64,000 nt of DNA from Polyangiaceae bacterium (lineage in GTDB: Bacteria > Myxococcota_A > Polyangia > Polyangiales > Polyangiaceae), in the NCBI GenBank assembly GCA_041389725.1, contig JAWKRG010000003.1, positions 744,001-808,000 of the forward strand, written 5' to 3'. The translations under genes and the position numbers were made by a program. A model generated the notes under the pieces. The model had not been told where the DNA came from. It made no database searches and worked only from the letters and a program-made list of their open reading frames with translations. Shown in pieces: positions 53,784-63,962 of the stretch. How positions within the stretch are numbered: the stretch's first letter is position 1; each line of letters opens with the position of its first letter.

Positions 53784-56700
53784 CTAACGCCGACGCCGAC
53801 GCATCAAGGCAAGACCAAGCACGCTGAGCGCGCCGAGCCAGAGCGGCGCGCCGCCGTTCGTCCCAGTCGTGCGACACGAGCAGCCACCGCCTTCGAGGGT
53901 CAGGTCCTTGTCCGACCGGGAGTGCACGGATCCGCCACCGCTACCGGAGCTTCCACTACTGCCGGCATTGCCACCCGTTCCGGCGCTGCCACCCGTGCCA
54001 CCGTCGGGTTGCGCCACGTCGTCGGCGGGGTCGAGGGGATCGCGCTCGCCGCCGTCGACGACGCCGTTCTTGTTCTCGTCCTCGTCACCATCGGAGACGG
54101 TGCCGAAGTCCGTGTCGGGGTTGACCATGCTCGTGCGCGTGGCACCGCTGTCGCCGTCAGGCGTGCAGGCGTTCTTGCTGGTGTCCGTGGCCGCATTGCT
54201 GCAGTCGTTTCCGATTTCCGTGCCATCGAAAAGACCGTCCGCATCACTATCGGTGTCGAGAACGTTGATGGTGCCGTCGCCGTCGGTGTCGGAGCTGACG
54301 TTGGACTCCTCTCCGTCCAGGGCGCCGTCGTCGTCGGTGTCCGCGTCGTTCGGATCCGAGTTGAGAGTCGCCTCGAGTCCGTCCGACAGGCCGTCGCCAT
54401 CGCTATCGACGGCGTTCGTATCATCGGCACCGACATTAGGATCGAGTTCACCGGCGTCCACCACACCATTGAGGTTCACGTCCTCGGAGCCATCGCGCAC
54501 GCCCCCCTTGTCGGTGTCGGGGTCGAGCGCGCTGGTGTGCGTGGTGGGGTCACCATCGGCGCGGAAGAAGTTCTTCGACGTGTCCGTGTCGGCGTCGGGC
54601 GTGGTGACGGACAGCTCCGTACCGTCGAAGAGCGCGTCGTCGTCGCTGTCCACGTCCAGCACGTTGACCAGGCCGTCCCCATCCGTGTCGTCACTGGGGT
54701 TCGGTTCGGCGCCGTCCAGGACGCCATCATCGTCCGTGTCCTTGTCGTTGGGCTTCGAATGCAGGGTCGCTTCCAGGCCATCGGACAGTCCGTCCCCATC
54801 CGTGTCGACCACGGTGCTGTCATCCGCAGCATTGCCCTTCACCGGGTTCTGTTCGCCTGCGTCGACGACGCCGTTGAGGTTCGCGTCCTCGGAGCCGTCC
54901 GTCGCGCCGCCGCCGTCAGTGTCGCGCAGAAGCGGCGAGGTCTTCGTCTGCCCCGTGTCGGCGTCGGCGATGCAGCGCTTCTTGCTCGTGTCCGTTGCGG
55001 GGTTGCTGCAATCGAGCCCCAGCTCGGTGCCGTCGAAGAGGGCGTCGTTGTCGCTATCCGGGTCCAAGGCGTTGATCAGGCCGTCGCCATCGGTGTCCGC
55101 CGAGGGATTGGGCTCGGCACCGTCGAGCACGCCATCATCATCACTGTCGGCGTCGTTGGGATCCGTCCCGAGGTTCTTCTCTTCTTCGTCCGTCAAGCCG
55201 TCGTTGTCGCTGTCGACGGGCTTGTCGACGTCGTCCGCAGGGTTGTTCGGGTCCTTCTCGCCGCTGTCGATCTTACCGTCGTGATTCGGATCCTCGGCGC
55301 CATCGGGCAGGCTGCCCTTGTCCGTGTCGCGCAACAGTGGATTGGTCTTCGTCGTCGGATCGGCGTCCGGCACGAAGTTGCCCTTGCTCACGTCGGTGTC
55401 GCTGTGGGGCGTGGTGATCCCGAGTTCCGTGCCGTCGAAGATGCCGTCATTGTCGCTATCGGGGTCCAGCGCCGTGATCAGGCCGTCGCCATCCGAGTCG
55501 GCCGTGGGATTGGGCTCGGCGCCGTCGAGTACGCCATCATCATCGCTATCGGCGTCATTGGGATCCGTCCCGATGTTCTTCTCTTCTTCGTCCGTCAGCC
55601 CGTCGCCGTCGCTGTCCACGGGCTTGTTGACGTCGTCGGCGGGGTTGTTCGGATCCTTCTCGCCGCTGTCGATCTTGCCGTCGTGATTCGGATCCTCGGC
55701 GCCATCGGGCAGGCTGCCCTTGTCCGTGTCGCGCAACAGCGGATTGGTCGTCGTGGTCGGATCGGCGTCGGGAATGAAGCTGCCCTTGCTCACGTCGGTG
55801 TCGGCGTGGGGCGTCGTGATCCCGAGTTCGGTTCCGTCGAAGATGCCGTCGTTGTCACTGTCGGGATCCAGCGCCGTGATCAGGCCATCGCCATCCGAGT
55901 CGGCCGTGGGGTTGGGTTCGTCACCGTCAATCACGCCGTCGTCGTCGCTGTCCGCGTCGTTCGGGTCGGTCCCGATGGCCTTTTCTTCGTCGTCGCTCAG
56001 GCCATCGCCGTCGCTGTCCGTCGGTTTGCTGACGTCGTCGGCGGGATTGTTGGGGTCCTTCTCGCCGCTGTCGATCTTGCCGTTGTGATTCGGGTCCTCG
56101 GATCCGTCGGCGAGCGTGCCCTTGTCCGTGTCCTTGGACAGCGGATCGGTCTTCGTCGCGGGATCGGCGTCGGGCACGAAGTTGCCCTTGCTCACGTCGG
56201 TGTCCTTGTGGGGCGTCGTGATGCCGAGCTCGGTACCGTCGAAGATGCCGTCGTTGTCGCTATCCGGGTCGAGCGCGTTGATCAGGCCATCGCCGTCACT
56301 GTCGGTGCCGGGAGACGGCTCTGCACCGTCGAGCACACCGTCATCGTCACTGTCCGCGTCGTTGGGGTCCGTGCCGATGTTGCCTTCTTCGGTGTCCGAG
56401 AGGCCATCGCCGTCGGTGTCTACGATCGGCGAATTGATGGTCCAGGTGTAGCTGGCCGGCGTGGGGTCCACGTTGCCGGCTGCATCCCGAGCGCGCACGG
56501 CAATGGTGTGCTGGCCCAAGCCCAAAGCCGGCGTGGAGAAGGTCTGCGGGCACGCTGCGAACGCTCCACTATCGATGCTGCACTCGTAGGTTACCGGTGA
56601 CTCGTTCGAACCGAACGCGAAGTCACCCGTGGGGTCCGTCGTCGGGTTGGGCTCCGTGGTCACGAAGCTCGTGTCAGGAGCGGTGACGTCAACCACCCAG

Positions 56701-59072
56701 GTGTGGGTCGCAGGTGTGGGGTCCACATTGCCCGCCGCATCCCGAGCGCGAACGCTCAAGGTATGCGAGCCGTTGCCGAGCGCCGGTGTCGAGTACGTCT
56801 GCGGACACGGCGCGAACGCTCCGCCATCCAAGCTGCACTCGTAGGTCACCGGCGACTCGTTCGACCCAAAGGTGAAATCACCCGTCGGGTCGTTCGTCGG
56901 GTTGGGCTCCGACGTCAGGATCTGCGTGTTGGGCGCCGTCGTATCGACGACCCAGGCGTGGGTTGCAGGCGTGGGGTCCACATTGCCCGCCGCATCCCGA
57001 GCCCGAACGCTCAAGGTATGCGAGCCGTTGCCGAGCGCTGGCGTCGAGTACGTCTGCGGACACGGCGCGAAGGCTCCGCCGTCCAGGCTGCACTCGTAGG
57101 TCACCGGCGACTCGTTCGACCCAAAGGTGAAATCACCCGTCGGGTCGTTCGTCGGGTTGGGCTCCGACGTCAGAATCTGCGTGTTGGGCGCCGTCGTATC
57201 GACGACCCAAGTGTAGGACGCAGGGGTGGGATCCACGTTGCCCGACAAGTCACGGGCGCGCACGCGTAGATTGTGAGAACCGTTGGCGAGAGCTGGAGTC
57301 GAGTACGTCTGCGGGCACGCGAAGAAGGCACCGTTGTCCAGGCTGCACTCGTAGGTCACGGGCGATTCGTTCGAACCGAAAGTGAAGTCCCCCGTGGTGT
57401 CGCTGGTCGGATTCGGCTCCGTCGTCAAAAAGCTCGTGTCGGGGGCCACCGTCTCGGTGCAGTAAAAGATGCTCGCCGCGGTAGCGTCGGCGATACCGTC
57501 GTTTCCGGCCGTCGCACCGTTGGTCGGGAACTCCGTCAAACTCGGACGGGTCGTGATGCCGCCCAGAGCGCCAGCGGCAGTGCGAGCGGGCGCCCCCGCC
57601 CGGATCGCCACGAAGCCGCCACCACCACCGCCCCCGGGGCCTTCTGCCTCGGCTCCGTTGGAGTTCGTTTGGTTGCCACCGACGCCACCACTTGCCGTGA
57701 TGGAAATGCTGTTGGCAACCGTGGCGTGGATGACCACGGTTCCACCACCACCGCCGCCACCTGGAGCATCACCGGGGTTACCATTGGAGACTCCGCCTGG
57801 CTCACCGTTGGCCGTAATGGCTCCGTTGCCCGCGACTTGCCCCAGGGCGCTCAGGAACACGAGACCACCGCCGTTGCCACCGCGACCTGCAGCATTGTTG
57901 TTGCCGTCGCCAGCGCCACCGCCACCGCCCAGGTACAGTCGACCCGCTGCGGAGGGATCCAGCGGACGTCCACCGAGACCGCCCATCTCGCGTCGAGAGT
58001 CTCCGGCCCAGAGCGCGTTGCCGGGCGCAACCACGAGTGCGTTCTGGTTCACGTCGGACCAGGTATAGCCACCCCTGCCTCCACCTTCGGAATTGGTGAG
58101 GGCGTTGCCGTTGGCGACATAGCCAGGGTCGAGCAGCCAGGCCGCCGCACCGGTGAGGGAGCCGAGCATGACACCCTGCCCCGTCCACGCCGTGCCACGG
58201 CGCGCATTCGAGCCGCCGCCACCACCCGCGTTGTGTGCGTTGCCGCCGCCGCCTGCGTTGGCCGGCGCGCCACGACCGTAGCGACCGTTGAGCGCGTCGT
58301 AGACCGCCTGGTAGCCCGCGATACCTTCGCCCTTCTCGCCGCCAGCATTGGCATTCGCGAGGCGATATCCCGTCACGCCATTGAGAGACGCTCCATTGTC
58401 CGCAGCGCCGCCGCGAAAACCGATGGCGTTCGCGTTGATGTTGCCGTTGAGGGTGATGCCACCCTGGGAGTGGACGGCAACGACACCTCCGCGACTGCCG
58501 TCCCAAGCGGGTGCCGTGATCGATGCGCCTGCATTGATGGTCAAGGAAGTGACCTGTGGCACGCGAACAATCTGAACGTTGCCGCTGGCCGTGTACGCAT
58601 GTTTGGTGGGACAGCCCAGGGTGATCGTGTTTCCGGACACTCCAGCGACGCCGACCACCTCGTAGTTCCCAGCGTTGTTGAGCGCGGTGACCGAGCCGTA
58701 GTTGACGCTGTCCGTGGTGTTGATGCTGGCGCCGCGCATCTGGATGATCATCACCAGGTCACCTGCAGCGAGCGCACCGAAGGTCGTGCTGTTCAGATTG
58801 GCGATGTTCGTCACGGTCAGGCTCGTAGCCCCTGCGGCCACGTTGCCCTGCAACACGCCGTACTCGTTGAGCACGGCGTTCGCAGCGGCGACGGTGACCG
58901 CGCCGTCTTGACCCAAAGCCGCCTCGGTCAGCTTCCCGACGGGCTCATCGACGGACACGGCGCCGTCGTCCGCCCCGGAGCAGCCGAAGCTCGAAATCCC
59001 GCTGCCGCACAGCAGCAGGGAGAAGAAACGCGTCTTCCACCCACCCTGGCGATTCTCTGCGCGCACTTTCAT
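53784..59072 (-). CDS. Giant surface protein with Ig-like and thrombospondin type 3 repeats, MYXO-CTERM tail
   Basis: 1762 residues if started at the ATG at 59072, which has GAGGA upstream; an ATG at 59087 is also possible. After a signal (lipobox SSFGC), about 45-545 is a Gly-rich beta domain (GGRGG and GGGGGAGDGNNNAAGRGGNG). Next come four tandem Ig-like repeats of 85 residues (about 550-890: ESPVTYECSLDGGAF and HTLSVRARDAAGNVDPTPAT). Then follow six thrombospondin-type-3 blocks of about 134 residues (about 890-1720: DSDGDGL, DADSDDDGV, DPNHDGKIDSGE), rich in calcium-type Asp loops. The end is GGGCSCRTTGT, a hydrophobic helix and RRRRR. Similar myxobacterial proteins have been linked to adhesion or gliding motility (AgmC-like); the link here is inference. 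Confidence 0.85.
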   Translation of the reverse strand: MKVRAENRQGGWKTRFFSLLLCGSGISSFGCSGADDGAVSVDEPVGKLTEAALGQDGAVTVAAANAVLNEYGVLQGNVAAGATSLTVTNIANLNSTTFGALAAGDLVMIIQMRGASINTTDSVNYGSVTALNNAGNYEVVGVAGVSGNTITLGCPTKHAYTASGNVQIVRVPQVTSLTINAGASITAPAWDGSRGGVVAVHSQGGITLNGNINANAIGFRGGAADNGASLNGVTGYRLANANAGGEKGEGIAGYQAVYDALNGRYGRGAPANAGGGGNAHNAGGGGGSNARRGTAWTGQGVMLGSLTGAAAWLLDPGYVANGNALTNSEGGGRGGYTWSDVNQNALVVAPGNALWAGDSRREMGGLGGRPLDPSAAGRLYLGGGGGAGDGNNNAAGRGGNGGGLVFLSALGQVAGNGAITANGEPGGVSNGNPGDAPGGGGGGGTVVIHATVANSISITASGGVGGNQTNSNGAEAEGPGGGGGGGFVAIRAGAPARTAAGALGGITTRPSLTEFPTNGATAGNDGIADATAASIFYCTETVAPDTSFLTTEPNPTSDTTGDFTFGSNESPVTYECSLDNGAFFACPQTYSTPALANGSHNLRVRARDLSGNVDPTPASYTWVVDTTAPNTQILTSEPNPTNDPTGDFTFGSNESPVTYECSLDGGAFAPCPQTYSTPALGNGSHTLSVRARDAAGNVDPTPATHAWVVDTTAPNTQILTSEPNPTNDPTGDFTFGSNESPVTYECSLDGGAFAPCPQTYSTPALGNGSHTLSVRARDAAGNVDPTPATHTWVVDVTAPDTSFVTTEPNPTTDPTGDFAFGSNESPVTYECSIDSGAFAACPQTFSTPALGLGQHTIAVRARDAAGNVDPTPASYTWTINSPIVDTDGDGLSDTEEGNIGTDPNDADSDDDGVLDGAEPSPGTDSDGDGLINALDPDSDNDGIFDGTELGITTPHKDTDVSKGNFVPDADPATKTDPLSKDTDKGTLADGSEDPNHNGKIDSGEKDPNNPADDVSKPTDSDGDGLSDDEEKAIGTDPNDADSDDDGVIDGDEPNPTADSDGDGLITALDPDSDNDGIFDGTELGITTPHADTDVSKGSFIPDADPTTTTNPLLRDTDKGSLPDGAEDPNHDGKIDSGEKDPNNPADDVNKPVDSDGDGLTDEEEKNIGTDPNDADSDDDGVLDGAEPNPTADSDGDGLITALDPDSDNDGIFDGTELGITTPHSDTDVSKGNFVPDADPTTKTNPLLRDTDKGSLPDGAEDPNHDGKIDSGEKDPNNPADDVDKPVDSDNDGLTDEEEKNLGTDPNDADSDDDGVLDGAEPNPSADTDGDGLINALDPDSDNDALFDGTELGLDCSNPATDTSKKRCIADADTGQTKTSPLLRDTDGGGATDGSEDANLNGVVDAGEQNPVKGNAADDSTVVDTDGDGLSDGLEATLHSKPNDKDTDDDGVLDGAEPNPSDDTDGDGLVNVLDVDSDDDALFDGTELSVTTPDADTDTSKNFFRADGDPTTHTSALDPDTDKGGVRDGSEDVNLNGVVDAGELDPNVGADDTNAVDSDGDGLSDGLEATLNSDPNDADTDDDGALDGEESNVSSDTDGDGTINVLDTDSDADGLFDGTEIGNDCSNAATDTSKNACTPDGDSGATRTSMVNPDTDFGTVSDGDEDENKNGVVDGGERDPLDPADDVAQPDGGTGGSAGTGGNAGSSGSSGSGGGSVHSRSDKDLTLEGGGCSCRTTGTNGGAPLWLGALSVLGLALMRRRRR
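55196..56440 (-). repeat. Near-identical 402-bp tandem repeats in the giant gene
   Basis: The coding unit of 134 residues (TSP3 block) is repeated, and the DNA of neighbouring units is almost unchanged (for example the blocks around 55260-55420 and 55660-55820). Such young tandem repeats are prone to copy-number change and to assembly collapse. Confidence 0.8.
56440..57440 (-). repeat. 255-bp tandem repeats encoding Ig-like domains
   Basis: Four consecutive units of about 85 residues; two central units (near 56700-56955 and 56955-57210) are nearly identical in DNA. The first and last copies are more diverged. Confidence 0.8.
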
Positions 59073-59214
59073 GTTCTTGGTCCTCATCGAGCCGACCAGC
59101 TAAGCGGCGACCACGGGCGGACGCAACCCGAAACGCACGCCCCTGCCAAGCGAAGGGGAATGGCGCACCCACGCGAGGTTACCTTTGGCTCGAAAGCCAT
59201 TGTAACGTCACGCC

Positions 59215-60384
59215 ATGGCTGCCCCCCGGACGCTCCCCGCCGTCGCGTTCGTGTTCGCGGGCCTCGGGGTTTGCGCTCTCGGGTACTGGTACCTCCAGCG
59301 CAAGCCAACCGAGCAGTCTGCCCTCGGGGGCGCGCGAGGGGGACCGCCCGTCGAACCTTCCGCATCGACACCGCCGTCGGCAGTGTCGGCGCAGCCGCCG
59401 GCCCCGAAACCACGCGCGCCGGAAACCCGACCCGACGACGGCCTCGCCAAGACCGTTGCGGAGCAGCGGGACCGCCTGTTCGGGCGCATGCAGGAGGAAC
59501 TCGGGCTCTCCGCTTCGTCACTAGCGGAAGTGCGCAAGATCTTCGAGAGCTCACCGGTGCTCAGTCAAGGAAACCCCCTGGTCGCTCGCCACCCCATGAA
59601 GCGGTCGGAGTGTTGGGAGGCTCGCGAGGGAGCTGGGCTGCACAGCGAAGAGAAGATGCGCGAGTTGGAGAAGCGCGAAGCGCGCTGCGGCGCTCGCTAC
59701 ATGTCGCCGATCGGAGAGGACGAAGGTCACCTGGTGTGCATCGACCAGTACGAGTTCCCCAACATCCCCTGCGAATACCCGGTGATCTACCCCAGCGCGC
59801 GCCAGGCATCGGACTTGTGCAAGGCGGTGGGCAAGCGGCTCTGCGACGCACACGAGTGGGAAGGCGCTTGCGCAGGGAAGCTACTTCCTGCGGAAGAAGA
59901 GTACCTGTGGGATCGTCCGCGGCGCATCGAGATGGAGTACTTCAAGAACAAGGATCGCGAGATCCTCTGGGCCTACGGCCCCAAGAAGGATCAGTCGAAA
60001 TGCGCGACCAGCTCGCACAAGAGCTCGTCGTGCAACGGCGGCGGCTGGGAATCCTGTGGCTCCAACACCTTCCCCACGGGCGCGTTTCCTGAGTGCGTGA
60101 GCCGCTTCGGCGTCTACGACCAACATGGCAACGCAGCCGAGCACATGAATCTACCCCTCAAGCCCGAGGAGCTGTCGAGCCGCGGCGGGCTGGGTGAGAC
60201 GGAAATGAAGGGAAGCTGGTTCATCTTTCTGCGCGAGCAATCGCACGAGGACGACTGCCGCTGGCGCGCGCCAGCCTGGCATGCCGGCAAGGTTGCCAGC
60301 ATCACCAGCCATCTGAACTATCACCTCGGTTTTCGTTGCTGCAAAAGCGTCCCCACCCAGGCGGCGGACGCGCGTGCCCCCTGA
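59215..60384 (+). CDS. FGE-sulfatase (SUMF1-like) domain protein with membrane anchor
   Basis: 389 residues. An N-terminal transmembrane helix (about 5-27) and a Pro/Ala-rich linker are followed by a region with charged helices and then an FGE-fold domain: VCIDQYEFPN, KAVGKRLCDAHEWEGAC, YDQHGNAAEHMNLP (instead of GNVWEW) and LGFRCCKS at the end. The catalytic Cys pair of true formylglycine-generating enzymes is not identifiable, so it is probably a structural or regulatory FGE-fold protein. It is divergent from the giant gene, with 142 bp between the two starts. Confidence 0.8.
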   Translation: MAAPRTLPAVAFVFAGLGVCALGYWYLQRKPTEQSALGGARGGPPVEPSASTPPSAVSAQPPAPKPRAPETRPDDGLAKTVAEQRDRLFGRMQEELGLSASSLAEVRKIFESSPVLSQGNPLVARHPMKRSECWEAREGAGLHSEEKMRELEKREARCGARYMSPIGEDEGHLVCIDQYEFPNIPCEYPVIYPSARQASDLCKAVGKRLCDAHEWEGACAGKLLPAEEEYLWDRPRRIEMEYFKNKDREILWAYGPKKDQSKCATSSHKSSSCNGGGWESCGSNTFPTGAFPECVSRFGVYDQHGNAAEHMNLPLKPEELSSRGGLGETEMKGSWFIFLREQSHEDDCRWRAPAWHAGKVASITSHLNYHLGFRCCKSVPTQAADARAP

Positions 60385-60434
60385 TCCCGGCGGACGGGGG
60401 GCTTCGAGGTGCGCCTGCGTTGCTTGGGTATCGC

Positions 60435-61352
60435 TCAGGACATGCCGAAGTCGTCGCCCGAAACTTCGTCGTCGAACTCTTCGTCCGTCGTGCCGTCCCC
60501 AGGCACATCGACCCAGTCTTCGGAATCCGGCGGAAGCGTTCCCCCCGCGGGCGCCGCAGCCACATCACCGCCGTCAGAGGCCCCTGTCGCAGCCGGCTCT
60601 GCGGGCGTGGGTTCCACGTAGCCGTGAGTTTGGGCGATCTTCTCGGCGATGACGTTGGCGTAGATGTGGGGCAGCGGCACGTACTCGACCAAGACGAAGG
60701 GCGGCATCTCCGAGAGCAAGTCGACCTCGGTGAAGGGCGAACCGCCCTTGGACTTCGACAGGGCGCCTTCGATGATCTTGCCTAGCTCGGATTTCGGCAG
60801 TCGTTTTGCCATCTCCGCCACGGTGATGCCTTCGACGATGTCCGCGTGGGTCACGAGCTTGTCCATCAGCGCCCGCTCCAACATGAAGGCGATGTGCTCC
60901 TTGCTGATGCGATGCTTGTCCTGCTCCGACGGCGCGACGTCCCAGAAGTCGCCCTCGACCAGGAACTTCCAAATCTTCTTCGCCTCCAGGAAGCGAACAC
61001 GGTCGTCGGGACGAAACACGCCGACAATGGACTCGCAGTCGGTCTCACCCTCATCCAAGGCGATCTGCAGGTCTTCGGCTGCGGACTGCCAGGATTTGCG
61101 TGCGGCGATCTTCTGCTTCAGGCCAGTCGTGAGCACCAAGATCCCAGCCCTGAGTCGTGGTTGGTTGGCGAGCCCCTCCATGATCGCCTCCGGCGGGAAG
61201 TGCCGAATGAAGTCCTCGGGAGTCCGCCGACCACTCTCGAGCGCGTGCTCGATGGCGTGAGCCAAAAAACGGTCCTTGCCGTGCTCGAGTCGCGACTTGA
61301 ACCGCTGCGCGTCTGCGGAAGCTTGCTGGGCGGACTGGGTAGTGTCGGTCAT
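60435..61352 (-). CDS. Conserved protein of unknown function
   Basis: 305 residues, cytosolic, no signal. Mostly helical, with conserved-looking blocks (RFLAHAIEHALESGRRTPED, FIRHFPPEAIMEGLANQPRL, YVPLPHIYANVIAEKIAQTH). It ends with an acidic Asp/Glu/Gly-rich tail (about 265-305). Tandem helices of the type RISKEHIAFMLERALMDKL, THADIVEGITVAEMAKRLP may form a scaffold. It lies 44 bp after the AgmX-like gene, in the same direction, so the two may form an operon. Confidence 0.7.
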   Translation of the reverse strand: MTDTTQSAQQASADAQRFKSRLEHGKDRFLAHAIEHALESGRRTPEDFIRHFPPEAIMEGLANQPRLRAGILVLTTGLKQKIAARKSWQSAAEDLQIALDEGETDCESIVGVFRPDDRVRFLEAKKIWKFLVEGDFWDVAPSEQDKHRISKEHIAFMLERALMDKLVTHADIVEGITVAEMAKRLPKSELGKIIEGALSKSKGGSPFTEVDLLSEMPPFVLVEYVPLPHIYANVIAEKIAQTHGYVEPTPAEPAATGASDGGDVAAAPAGGTLPPDSEDWVDVPGDGTTDEEFDDEVSGDDFGMS

Positions 61353-61396
61353 CGGTTTCTCCTAGTGAGGCTGGGAACAGCAATCAAGGACAGCGA

Positions 61397-63820
61397 CTAT
61401 TTCAAGCGGACGGCGGTGGACACGCTATCGCCCACGCCAGCGAAGGGCGTGACACGAGCTCCACGCATGCGAGCTTCGATGCATGCGGCGGTGGGCGTTC
61501 CGGCGTAGGGAGCGTTGGTCACGCGTGCCAGAGACACGCGGCCCGACGGGGCAAACCAGGCTTGCACATACGCGACCCCGGGCGGCGCGCCGCCACTTCG
61601 ACAACCCGATGCGCTGCCCGCTACCCGCCCCAGTGCCGCGCGCGCCGCAGCCGCATTGAAGCCGGCGGGCGCGACGGGTTCTTCCTTGGACGCGGCGGGC
61701 GCCGGGCCGCGGTAGATGCCGTGAGGCAGCGTGGGGGCATGCGGCGTGGGCTGTGCACTGGCCTCCGCGACCGTGGTGTCGATTACGACCTCGTCGCCAG
61801 ACGGCTGAGGCGGCGGAGCCGATGCATCCAGCACTTCGCGAGTGGCGCTCGCTTCGGTCGTGACGGCCGCGGCGGGCGACTCGGAGGCACGGGTTGGCTC
61901 CTCAGTGTGCTCTGGCCGGGTGGAACGCGACCACAGCCACCCCAGCCCAAGAACGGCGAGGATCGCCATCAGCGCCACGACGATCGAACTCCACGAGGTT
62001 CCCGACTCGGCGGTAGCCTCGTCTGCGAGCTGCGCTGGAACGGACGGCAGCAGACCGCGGGCCGCATCCGCGGGCTGCACGACCATCGCGACAGCAGCGT
62101 CCTCGTCGTGGCGCTTGGACTGCGCGCCTGGCCGCGACGACTTACGCGCCTTGGGCGGCTTGCTGGCTGGGGTTTCCGCCGAAGACTGCTTCGCGCCAGG
62201 TGGTTTCGATCTCGATCGCTTGCGCGCCGGCACAGGTGACGCTTTCGCCACCTCTGGCTTTTTCTGCGGAGGCGTTGTCGACTCCGGCAGCGGGGGTGTT
62301 GCGGGGAAGCCGACATCTCGGACGTCTTCCTCGTCGCGAACCATCACCGATGCGTGGCCAGAATGAGCCCGCGCACGCCCTCGCGGCGGCTTGTGAGGCT
62401 CGACCACCAGAGGGCCATCCGTGCCATCGCCGGAGGGCGCGGCTTCGGCTGCGCCGCGCTCGGCCGACCCGGACTTCCGCCCTGGTTGCGACTCAGTGGA
62501 TGACGCTTCCCCCATTCGTGCGGCGGCGGCTTTGGGCTGCTCCGCCGCGCGCCTCTCTGCCTCACGATCTGGAACCGTCGCAAGCGACTCTGCGTCGTCC
62601 CTGACCACGACCGCACCTGGCGCCGTGACCAAATCACGCACGTCGCGCGGAGGAGGAACAGGCGGGGGAAGAGGAGGAGGAACGGGCGGCTCATCCGTCG
62701 GAATCCCCGGTCGTGGGTGGGGTGGACGCGACGGAATGCTGTACGTGGCCTGGGGGGCGACCCCAGCCAACGTGCGCATACGCATGCGTCCGGGCTTTGC
62801 GGGCGCTCCTTCGTGCAAGGACGGAGCGCGCAACTGTGCGTCATCCACCACCACCGAATGAACCTCGGGCGGCGCTTGCTTCGGCGACCCGGCGGCGGGA
62901 GGAGCGGGCGCGTCAGCGGCAGCCAACGGCGTTGCCTCGTCCTTGGTCGGCTGCTTCTTGGGCGTCCAGGTCGGAACGGAAGGCCGCATCGCGGGGATTG
63001 GCGCGCGCGAAACTGCCGCAGGCTCGAGGACCTTCCAGTCCTTGGCGTTGCTTCGCTGCGCTCGCTCTGCCGAGCGAGGTGGGCCAGCGACCTGAGGCGG
63101 CGGACCGATGTGCAATGACGGCTTTGTCTTCGATGCGGGCGACCCTGCACTCGAGCGACGCTCGGTGTCGTGGGCGACCGGTTGCGCTGGTCGCGCGGCG
63201 GCAGGTGACTTGTTGTGATCGGCCGGGCTTGGCGCGGGTCGTGGCGGCGGCAACCCGATGGCTTCTTTGGGAGTGACGTCGACCGCCACGGTCCGCGCAG
63301 GTGGCTCCTTCACTTTGGGCGTGGCGTCGACCGCCGGGGGCAGTGGCGGCGACTCCATGTGAGCCACCGCGGGCTCCTTGGGTTCTCGAGCGCCGTCGGG
63401 CTCCCGGGGCTTTGGCGCCTCTTCTAGCTTTGACGCGGCTTCGAGCTTTGGTGCCGCTTCGAGCTTCGGTTCCTCGAGCTTTGGCGCCGCTTCGCCCCCT
63501 CGCGCCGCTTCGCCCCCTCGCGCCTCTTCGAGCTTTGGTGCAGCTTCGGGCGCTGGAGCTTCTTCCGCCTTCGGTTTCTCCGCGGGCTTTGGGTCGGGCG
63601 CATCCGCTTTCGCGGACGCGGGCGGAGGCAGGACGCTCTTCGAGGGGACCGAAATGGTGCGCCCCACGGGCTCGCGGGGGATGGTCCCGTCGATCTCATT
63701 CGGCGTGTGGCAACTCTTGCACTTCAGAGTCGTCACACGACCTTGCACGTGCTGCATCCACACTGCGTCGGGGATTCGCAGGCGGTAGCCGCACGCTTCA
63801 CATACGACCAGATACGGCAC
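61397..63820 (-). CDS. Zinc-ribbon, Pro/Ala-rich membrane protein with TonB/AgmX-like C-terminus
   Basis: 807 residues from a GTG at 63820 (TTG at 63856 is also possible). The N-terminus has two CxxC pairs (VCEACGYRLRIP and LKCKSCHTPNEID), forming a zinc ribbon. A low-complexity region (about 50-560) is rich in Pro, Ala, Lys, Glu. A transmembrane helix (VVALMAILAVLGLGWLW) precedes a linker and a C-terminal AgmX/PglI-like domain, of the TonB C-terminal type (GVAYVQAWFAPSGRVSLARV and ACIEARMRGARVTPF). AgmX-like proteins act in gliding motility or type IV pilus-related envelope complexes in myxobacteria. The next gene is co-directional. Confidence 0.82.
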   Translation of the reverse strand: MPYLVVCEACGYRLRIPDAVWMQHVQGRVTTLKCKSCHTPNEIDGTIPREPVGRTISVPSKSVLPPPASAKADAPDPKPAEKPKAEEAPAPEAAPKLEEARGGEAARGGEAAPKLEEPKLEAAPKLEAASKLEEAPKPREPDGAREPKEPAVAHMESPPLPPAVDATPKVKEPPARTVAVDVTPKEAIGLPPPRPAPSPADHNKSPAAARPAQPVAHDTERRSSAGSPASKTKPSLHIGPPPQVAGPPRSAERAQRSNAKDWKVLEPAAVSRAPIPAMRPSVPTWTPKKQPTKDEATPLAAADAPAPPAAGSPKQAPPEVHSVVVDDAQLRAPSLHEGAPAKPGRMRMRTLAGVAPQATYSIPSRPPHPRPGIPTDEPPVPPPLPPPVPPPRDVRDLVTAPGAVVVRDDAESLATVPDREAERRAAEQPKAAAARMGEASSTESQPGRKSGSAERGAAEAAPSGDGTDGPLVVEPHKPPRGRARAHSGHASVMVRDEEDVRDVGFPATPPLPESTTPPQKKPEVAKASPVPARKRSRSKPPGAKQSSAETPASKPPKARKSSRPGAQSKRHDEDAAVAMVVQPADAARGLLPSVPAQLADEATAESGTSWSSIVVALMAILAVLGLGWLWSRSTRPEHTEEPTRASESPAAAVTTEASATREVLDASAPPPQPSGDEVVIDTTVAEASAQPTPHAPTLPHGIYRGPAPAASKEEPVAPAGFNAAAARAALGRVAGSASGCRSGGAPPGVAYVQAWFAPSGRVSLARVTNAPYAGTPTAACIEARMRGARVTPFAGVGDSVSTAVRLK

Positions 63821-63962
63821 CAGGATGCAGCATATCGGTTTGATAGCTGGTTTCAAGCCCTTGGCGGGCGCGGGCCTTCAAATGCGAGCCAAAGAGAGAC
63901 CGCCGAAAACTGGGCCAGAACTCGCCCTTCGTGGTGAGCGTGGTGCGAAGGAAAGGGACACC

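Noticed and set aside
53679..56600. 973-codon open frame on the plus strand
   Set aside because: It lies wholly antisense to the repeat-rich giant gene. Its Val/Ile/Gly-rich repeats mirror the DNA repeats of the opposite strand, and it has no start signal.
57273..60092. 939-codon plus-strand open frame
   Set aside because: It runs antisense to the giant gene and then out of frame through the FGE-like gene; Arg/Ala/His-rich composition is typical of a shadow.
61397..63820. Repeated EEP/AAP blocks as a mobile repeat
   Set aside because: They are a low-complexity linker within one gene, not a dispersed element.
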